From contig NZ_BLZR01000001.1 of assembly GCF_014193895.1 (NCBI RefSeq), positions 1-64,000 of the forward strand: a stretch of 64,000 nucleotides of DNA, in the 5' to 3' direction. The translations under genes were made by a program, and so were the position numbers. The notes under the pieces are model-generated. The model saw nothing but the letters and a program-made list of their open reading frames with translations, made no database searches and had not been told where the DNA came from. The stretch's first letter is position 1; each line of letters begins with the position of its first letter. Positions 59,177-64,000 of this stretch are shown in pieces. Origin of the DNA: Clostridium fungisolvens. GTDB lineage: Bacteria; Bacillota; Clostridia; Clostridiales; Clostridiaceae.

Positions 59177-60526
59177 ATGAATAATAGTATTGATGTTAAA
59201 AGTGTTGCTGAGCAAATACTAATAAATGTTGGTGGGAAAGACAATATATCTTCAGTTGCTCATTGTATGACAAGACTCAGACTAGGAATTAATGAGGCCT
59301 CTTTATGCAAAATTGATGAAATTAAAAAGATTGAAGGTGTTTTAGGTGTAGTAGAACAACAAGGACAGCTTCAAGTCATTCTAGGGCCTGGTAGAGTAAA
59401 TAAAGTCACTGAAGCTTTTGGAGCAATTACAGGGATTAGTATAGGTGAAGTAGATGATGCTAAAGCCTTAAAAGAAGAGATAAATAGGAAGAATGCAACT
59501 CCATTTAAATTATTTTTAAAGAAATTATCTAATATTTTTATACCATTAATACCGGCTTTTATAGCATGTGGACTTGTAACTGCAATATTAAATATCGTCT
59601 TAAAGATAGATCCTAACTATGGCAATACAACTATTGGTGGAATACTAAAGATAACTGGTAATGCAGTTTTTTATGGTCTTAATTTATTTGTTGGTGTCAA
59701 TGCTGCTAAAGAGTTCGGAGGATCAGCTATGCTTGGTGGTACTATGGCAGCTATAATATCACATCCGGACTTAGCAAAGGTTACCATAGGAGGCACAGCA
59801 CTTCTACCTGGAAGAGGTGGAATAATTGCTGTTTTATTAGTAGTCGCATTCTCAAGCTGGTTAGAAAGAAAGTTGAGAAAAGTTATTCCGGAAACATTGG
59901 ACTTATTTTTGACTCCTCTTACAGTAATACTTATTTCAGCCTTTGCTGCTTTATTTGCACTTCAACCTTTAGGTGGAATGATATCAGATGGAATTGGATA
60001 TGCTGCTAAAACAGCTATATCTGGTGGTGGAGCAATTACAGGATTCATATTAGGCGGATTATTTTTGCCATTAGTTATGACTGGATTACATCAAGGGTTG
60101 ACACCAATACATGTAGATTTGCTTAAAACTGCAGGTATTAACATATTACTTCCTATACTAGCTATGGCGGGTGCAGGTCAAGTAGGTGCTGCAATAGCAG
60201 TATATTTTAAGACTAAGAATAAAAGACTTAAGAAGACAATAATATCAGCGCTTCCAGTAGGAATGATGGGAGTTGGAGAACCCCTTATATATGGAGTTAC
60301 TTTACCGCTTGGAAAACCTTTTATAGGAGCGTGCATAGGAGGAGCTTTTGGTGGTGCAGCACAAGCTTTATTTAAGGTTGGTTCAACATCAATGGGGCTA
60401 TCAGGTATACCTCTTGCAGCAATAACTAATAAACCAATACTATTTATTGTGGGGTTAATCGTTGCTTATATTGCAGGGTTTATAGCTACCTATTTACTTG
60501 GTTTTGATGATCCTGTTGAGGAATAG
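59177..60526 (+). CDS. murP: PTS MurNAc-specific EIIBC transporter
   Basis: 449 aa. EIIB domain (1-85) with phospho-site Cys30 in VAHCMTRLRLGI, then EIIC (about 105-449), ten or so membrane helices: FIPLIPAFIACGLVTAILNI, LPGRGGIIAVLLVV, LHQGLTPIHVDLLKTAGI and GVGEPLIYGVTLPLGKPFIG. No EIIA domain, so it needs EIIA(Glc) from elsewhere. ATG 59177 follows GGGGG by 8 nt; the in-frame ATG 59162 overlaps that SD. It takes up and phosphorylates MurNAc or MurNAc-GlcNAc. Confidence 0.9.
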   Translation: MNNSIDVKSVAEQILINVGGKDNISSVAHCMTRLRLGINEASLCKIDEIKKIEGVLGVVEQQGQLQVILGPGRVNKVTEAFGAITGISIGEVDDAKALKEEINRKNATPFKLFLKKLSNIFIPLIPAFIACGLVTAILNIVLKIDPNYGNTTIGGILKITGNAVFYGLNLFVGVNAAKEFGGSAMLGGTMAAIISHPDLAKVTIGGTALLPGRGGIIAVLLVVAFSSWLERKLRKVIPETLDLFLTPLTVILISAFAALFALQPLGGMISDGIGYAAKTAISGGGAITGFILGGLFLPLVMTGLHQGLTPIHVDLLKTAGINILLPILAMAGAGQVGAAIAVYFKTKNKRLKKTIISALPVGMMGVGEPLIYGVTLPLGKPFIGACIGGAFGGAAQALFKVGSTSMGLSGIPLAAITNKPILFIVGLIVAYIAGFIATYLLGFDDPVEE

Positions 60527-60591
60527 AGTAATAATTTTAACATTGAAGTTTATCCATATATAATGTTTTATGTATAAGAAAGGGAGTAATC

Positions 60592-61677
60592 ATGGGAAAA
60601 GGAATATCTGTATTTTTAGGTATGGAGTATTCTTTAGATAACATACTGCATAATATAAGATTGTCTAAAGAAAATGGCTTTGATAGAATCTTTACGTCTT
60701 TTCATATACCAGAAGCGAACTATGATATCGTATTAGGACAATTTAGTGAAGTATCAAAATTGGCTCATAATCTAAATATGAAGATAATTGCTGATATATC
60801 TCCTAATGCGTATAAGTTTCTTAAAATAGATGAGGATGAGTTAGCAAGAGTTAAGGATTTAGGGGTAGACGTCTTAAGATTAGATTTTGGATATTCTGAA
60901 GAATTTATAGCAAATTTAAGTAGGAATAACTTTGGACTAAAAGTAGAAATAAATGCATCAACTGTTACAGATAGGTTTTTTGATGAGTTAGAAAAGTATA
61001 GTCCTAACTATAAAAATATTCAAGCATGCCATAACTATTACCCCAGAAAAAATACAGGGATTTCTGAAACTTTACTTGTAAGAAAGAATCAGCTGTTAAG
61101 AAGATACGGAATTAGAATTTCAGCATTTATACCTTCGTTATCAGGAAAAAGAGGACCGATTTATGAAGGGCTTCCTACACTTGAAGTTCATAGACACTTA
61201 TCTCCATATACAAGTGCCAGGCATTTAATTGCTTTAGGAGTAGATGACATTTTCTTCGGCGATGGGAATCCTACCAAAGATGAGATAATATCAGTAGGAT
61301 CTATTAAAGATATTGGTATTGAATTAAGAGCAGTAGTTTCTGTAAGAGATTATATTACAGAAAGATATATGAAATTTCCTTGTTATACAAATAGAGCTGA
61401 TTGCGCAGAAGATGTAGTTAGAGCAGTAGAAAGCAGGAGTTTGCTTATAAATAGTGAAATTATAAAAGCTGATAATTGCGTAAATAGAGAAAAAGGTTCC
61501 ATAACTTTAGATAATGAAGGTTATATGAGGTATATGGGAGAACTTCAGATAACTAAGAAGGCACTACCTAAAGATGACCGAATTAATGTTATTGGAAAGG
61601 TGTTGAAAGAAGATTTATTTCTCTTAGACTATATAAATGAAGAAACTAGCTTCTATTTTAAGATTATAAACAATTGA
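60592..61677 (+). CDS. mupG: 6-phospho-N-acetylmuramidase (MupG, DUF871 family)
   Basis: 361 aa. A TIM-barrel part (1-235: GISVFLGMEYSLDNILHNIR, FDRIFTSFHIPEANY, KIIADISPNAYKFL, LRLDFGYSEEFI, CHNYYPRKNTG and PIYEGLPTLEVHR) and a C-terminal beta domain. It hydrolyses MurNAc-6P-GlcNAc, as known for S. aureus MupG, which lies beside murQ-murP-murR there too. SD AAAGGGAG. It is the last gene of the operon; terminator at 61697. Confidence 0.92.
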   Translation: MGKGISVFLGMEYSLDNILHNIRLSKENGFDRIFTSFHIPEANYDIVLGQFSEVSKLAHNLNMKIIADISPNAYKFLKIDEDELARVKDLGVDVLRLDFGYSEEFIANLSRNNFGLKVEINASTVTDRFFDELEKYSPNYKNIQACHNYYPRKNTGISETLLVRKNQLLRRYGIRISAFIPSLSGKRGPIYEGLPTLEVHRHLSPYTSARHLIALGVDDIFFGDGNPTKDEIISVGSIKDIGIELRAVVSVRDYITERYMKFPCYTNRADCAEDVVRAVESRSLLINSEIIKADNCVNREKGSITLDNEGYMRYMGELQITKKALPKDDRINVIGKVLKEDLFLLDYINEETSFYFKIINN

Positions 61678-61696
61678 TTTTAAATATATTAATTTT

Positions 61697-61735
61697 AACC
61701 TCTAAAGCTTATTATTGGCCTTAGAGGTTTTTCAT
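61697..61735 (+). terminator. Terminator of MurNAc operon
   Basis: AACCTCTAA/TTAGAGGTT 9-bp stem, 15-nt loop, T5. Confidence 0.75.
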
Positions 61736-61930
61736 TATAATAAATTAGTTTAGATAACCTCAATTGGAATATGAATTTATATTTAAATATAAACTAATTG
61801 ATTATGAAACTAAAAATAAAACTCTCTATGATATCATGAATTTCTATTGGTAAATTTATGTTTTTTTGTTTGTAAAAATTAATAACTAAAAGTTGACTTA
61901 TAAATTGTAAAGAATTAAAATAGTTACATG

Positions 61931-61944
61931 CGAACTTATGTTCA
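61931..61944 (+). promoter_or_regulatory. LexA (SOS) box upstream of uvrA
   Basis: CGAACTTATGTTCA matches the Gram-positive SOS consensus CGAAC-N4-GTTCG at 9 of 10 specified positions. It lies about 215 nt before the uvrA start, near a possible promoter. Confidence 0.7.
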
Positions 61945-62158
61945 AAAAGAATAGCATTAGCAATATTGACTAGAATATATAGATAGACTAATTTAGCATA
62001 TAAAGTAGTTTACCTATAGATAGATTGTGTTGATAATTATTTAAGTTCATGCAATTTAGACATAAATGGATAGATAATCATAAGATAAATTTACGCACTG
62101 TTAAAGTGCTCTGTTTAAATTAATAATCGGATTCAATATATAAGTAAGGAGAAATGAT

Positions 62159-64000
62159 ATGAAGGATAAGATAGTAATAAAAGGTGCAAAAGTACATAAT
62201 TTAAAAAACGTATCCTTAGAGATTCCAAGAGATAAGCTTGTGGTATTTACAGGTCTATCAGGATCGGGAAAATCATCATTAGCTTTTGATACACTGTATG
62301 CTGAAGGCCAAAGACGATATGTAGAATCTCTTTCAGCATACGCTAGAATGTTTTTAGGTCAAATGAATAAACCAGAAGTTGAGTCAATCGAGGGATTATC
62401 ACCAGCTATATCTATTGATCAAAAGACTACTAGTAAAAACCCCAGATCAACAGTAGGGACTGTTACTGAGATATATGATTATTTGAGACTGCTTTATGCT
62501 AGAGTTGGTGTACCACATTGCCCAAAGTGTGGTAAAGAAATAACTCAGCAAAGCATAGATCAAATAGTGGATAAGGTTATGAGTTTTGAGGAAAAAACAA
62601 AGATACAGATATTGGCCCCTATAATTAGAGGTAGAAAAGGTACTCATGAGAAAGTTCTAGAGAATATAAAAAAGAATGGGTATGTAAGAGCAAGAATAGA
62701 TGGTGAAATATATGATCTTTCTGAAGATGAAGTAACTTTAGAAAAGAATAAAAAACATAATATAGAAGCTGTAATAGATAGATTAGTTGTGAAGTCAGAT
62801 ATAGAAAGCAGACTTACTGATTCTTTGGAGACTGCGTTAAAGCTAGCAGAAGGATTAGTAATAGTGAATATATTAGGAGAAAGAGATATACTTTTTAGTG
62901 AAAAGTTTGCTTGTGCAGAATGTGGCATAAGTATAGATGAATTGGCACCAAGATTATTTTCATTCAATTCACCTTTTGGAAAGTGTGATCACTGTGATGG
63001 TCTAGGAACCTTAATGGAGATTGATGAAGATTTAGTTATACCTAATAAAGATTTAAGCGTTATGGAAGGTGCTATAGCTTCATGGGGGGAAGGAAGATTA
63101 GCAGAAGGAGCTTGGACTTATGCTGTCCTTAAAGCTTTAGAGAAAAAATATAAATTTGATTTAAATACTCCTATTAAAGATCTTCCTAGAAATATAGTAG
63201 AATTATTATTATATGGAACTAATGGAGAAAAGGTAGAAGTCGATTATACTAAAGAAGGAATTTTGGGAAGATATAAGCATGCCTTTGATGGAGAAATAAA
63301 TTCATTGAAGAGAAGATATATGGAAACTGGTTCAGATATCATAAAAACTGACATTGAACAATATATGAGTAATAATCCTTGCCCTAAATGTAAAGGTGCT
63401 AGGTTAAAGCCAGAAGCTTTAGCTGTTACTGTAGGAGATAAAAATATAAATCAATTCACTAAATTAAGTATTAGGGATGAATTAGATTTTATAAACTCTA
63501 TAGAGTTTTCAGAGAAAAATAAGATAATAAGCCAGCAAATAGTTAAAGAGATAAATTCAAGACTAAAGTTTTTAATTGATGTTGGACTAGATTACCTGGA
63601 TCTTGCAAGAAACTCAGGAACTTTGTCTGGTGGAGAATCTCAAAGAATAAGACTAGCAACTCAGATAGGTTCGCAGCTTATGGGAGTGTTGTATATATTA
63701 GACGAACCAAGTATAGGGCTTCATCAGAGAGATAATGATAGGCTTATAGCAACATTGAAGCATTTGAGAGACCTGGGAAATACTCTTGTTGTAGTTGAAC
63801 ATGATGAAGATACTATGAGAGAAGCTGACTTTATAGTTGATATAGGTCCTGGTGCTGGAGAACACGGAGGACAGATAATTGCTGCAGGTCCTCTAGATGT
63901 TATAGAAAATACTGAAGAGTCTATAACTGGTCAATATCTCACTGGTAGAAAGAAGATTGATATTCCTACTGAGAGAAGAAAAGGTAATGGCAACTTTATA
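62159..64000 (+). CDS. uvrA: UvrABC excision repair subunit A (partial, runs off the window)
   Basis: 614 codons present of about 940. KGAKVHNLKNVSLEIPRDKL, FTGLSGSGKSSLAFDTLYAE (Walker A), RRYVESLSAYARMFLGQM and GLSPAISIDQKTTSKNPRST begin it. Zinc cysteines HCPKCGKEI, CAECGISIDELAPRLFSFN and CDHCDGLG follow; the first ABC signature LSGGESQRIRLATQIG, and ILDEPSIGLHQRDNDRL (Walker B), are near the end. It scans DNA for damage with UvrB. SD AAGGAGAA before ATG. The C-terminal ABC half lies beyond 64000. Confidence 0.97.
   Translation, partial: MKDKIVIKGAKVHNLKNVSLEIPRDKLVVFTGLSGSGKSSLAFDTLYAEGQRRYVESLSAYARMFLGQMNKPEVESIEGLSPAISIDQKTTSKNPRSTVGTVTEIYDYLRLLYARVGVPHCPKCGKEITQQSIDQIVDKVMSFEEKTKIQILAPIIRGRKGTHEKVLENIKKNGYVRARIDGEIYDLSEDEVTLEKNKKHNIEAVIDRLVVKSDIESRLTDSLETALKLAEGLVIVNILGERDILFSEKFACAECGISIDELAPRLFSFNSPFGKCDHCDGLGTLMEIDEDLVIPNKDLSVMEGAIASWGEGRLAEGAWTYAVLKALEKKYKFDLNTPIKDLPRNIVELLLYGTNGEKVEVDYTKEGILGRYKHAFDGEINSLKRRYMETGSDIIKTDIEQYMSNNPCPKCKGARLKPEALAVTVGDKNINQFTKLSIRDELDFINSIEFSEKNKIISQQIVKEINSRLKFLIDVGLDYLDLARNSGTLSGGESQRIRLATQIGSQLMGVLYILDEPSIGLHQRDNDRLIATLKHLRDLGNTLVVVEHDEDTMREADFIVDIGPGAGEHGGQIIAAGPLDVIENTEESITGQYLTGRKKIDIPTERRKGNGNFI

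Larger units (their letters stand above)
61678..62158. other. Intergenic region mupG / uvrA
   Basis: 481 bp, AT-rich, no ORF. It contains the operon terminator, an SOS-like box at 61931-61944 and a TTGACT (about 61967) that could be the uvrA -35. Confidence 0.6.

Overview
This 64 kb window is low-GC DNA that reads as a chromosome segment of an anaerobic, spore-forming Clostridium-like Firmicute. The evidence is strong AGGAGG ribosome-binding sites with frequent TTG/GTG starts, an AbrB gene with Spo0A-type boxes, a group B-type [FeFe] hydrogenase, a flavodiiron-rubredoxin-oxidoreductase fusion, and a ftsEX-ctp-minJ-like-uvrB block resembling the Bacillus/Clostridium arrangement. I saw no prophage, insertion sequence, CRISPR array or rRNA operon.

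Layout. 1-2.4 kb: tRNA-Phe, bcp peroxiredoxin, cytosolic parvulin foldase. 2.4-10.3 kb: a surface-polysaccharide cluster (polymerase/ligase-like membrane protein, five glycosyltransferases, convergent Wzx flippase). 10.7-15.5 kb: HAD phosphatase, PAP2 phosphatase, [FeFe] hydrogenase, a two-domain lysin without signal peptide, tRNA-Pro. 15.6-20.4 kb: DUF3784-like protein, metallophosphoesterase, FemX-like transferase, NlpC/P60 hydrolase. 20.9-24.7 kb: trmN6-like, rsmI and abrB, then a 1.2 kb non-coding region with clustered DnaA boxes, then a DUF1836 gene. 25.2-32.9 kb: VanX-like dipeptidase, nuclease-helicase fusion, aldose epimerase, a second flippase, YihY, SSB. 33-41 kb: flavodiiron fusion, MoxR-DUF58-DUF4129 operon, two small unknowns. 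41.2-44.8 kb: acpS, nnr, LolA/GerS-like protein, mazEF-type toxin-antitoxin. 45.4-50.1 kb: split transketolase and three tandem YitT-family genes. 50.6-64 kb: ftsE, ftsX, ctp, PDZ/MinJ-like, uvrB, a MurNAc recycling group (murR, murQ, murP, mupG) and uvrA, which runs off the end.

The most unusual content is between the genes. At least five families of dispersed non-coding repeats were found by reading the intergenic DNA. Family A is a module of about 185-210 nt ending in a terminator; its copies show paired (compensatory) changes in three stems, so it is probably a structured RNA or mobile terminator module. Family B is a 94-96 bp MITE-like hairpin with 14 bp inverted ends, present as two full copies and two half copies. 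Families C, D and E are smaller. Other regulatory signals are an SOS-type box upstream of uvrA, Spo0A boxes at abrB, a hairpin that would hide the ssb ribosome-binding site, and an orphan promoter-plus-terminator unit that may encode a small RNA.

All functions are inferred from sequence motifs and family knowledge. No database search was run.
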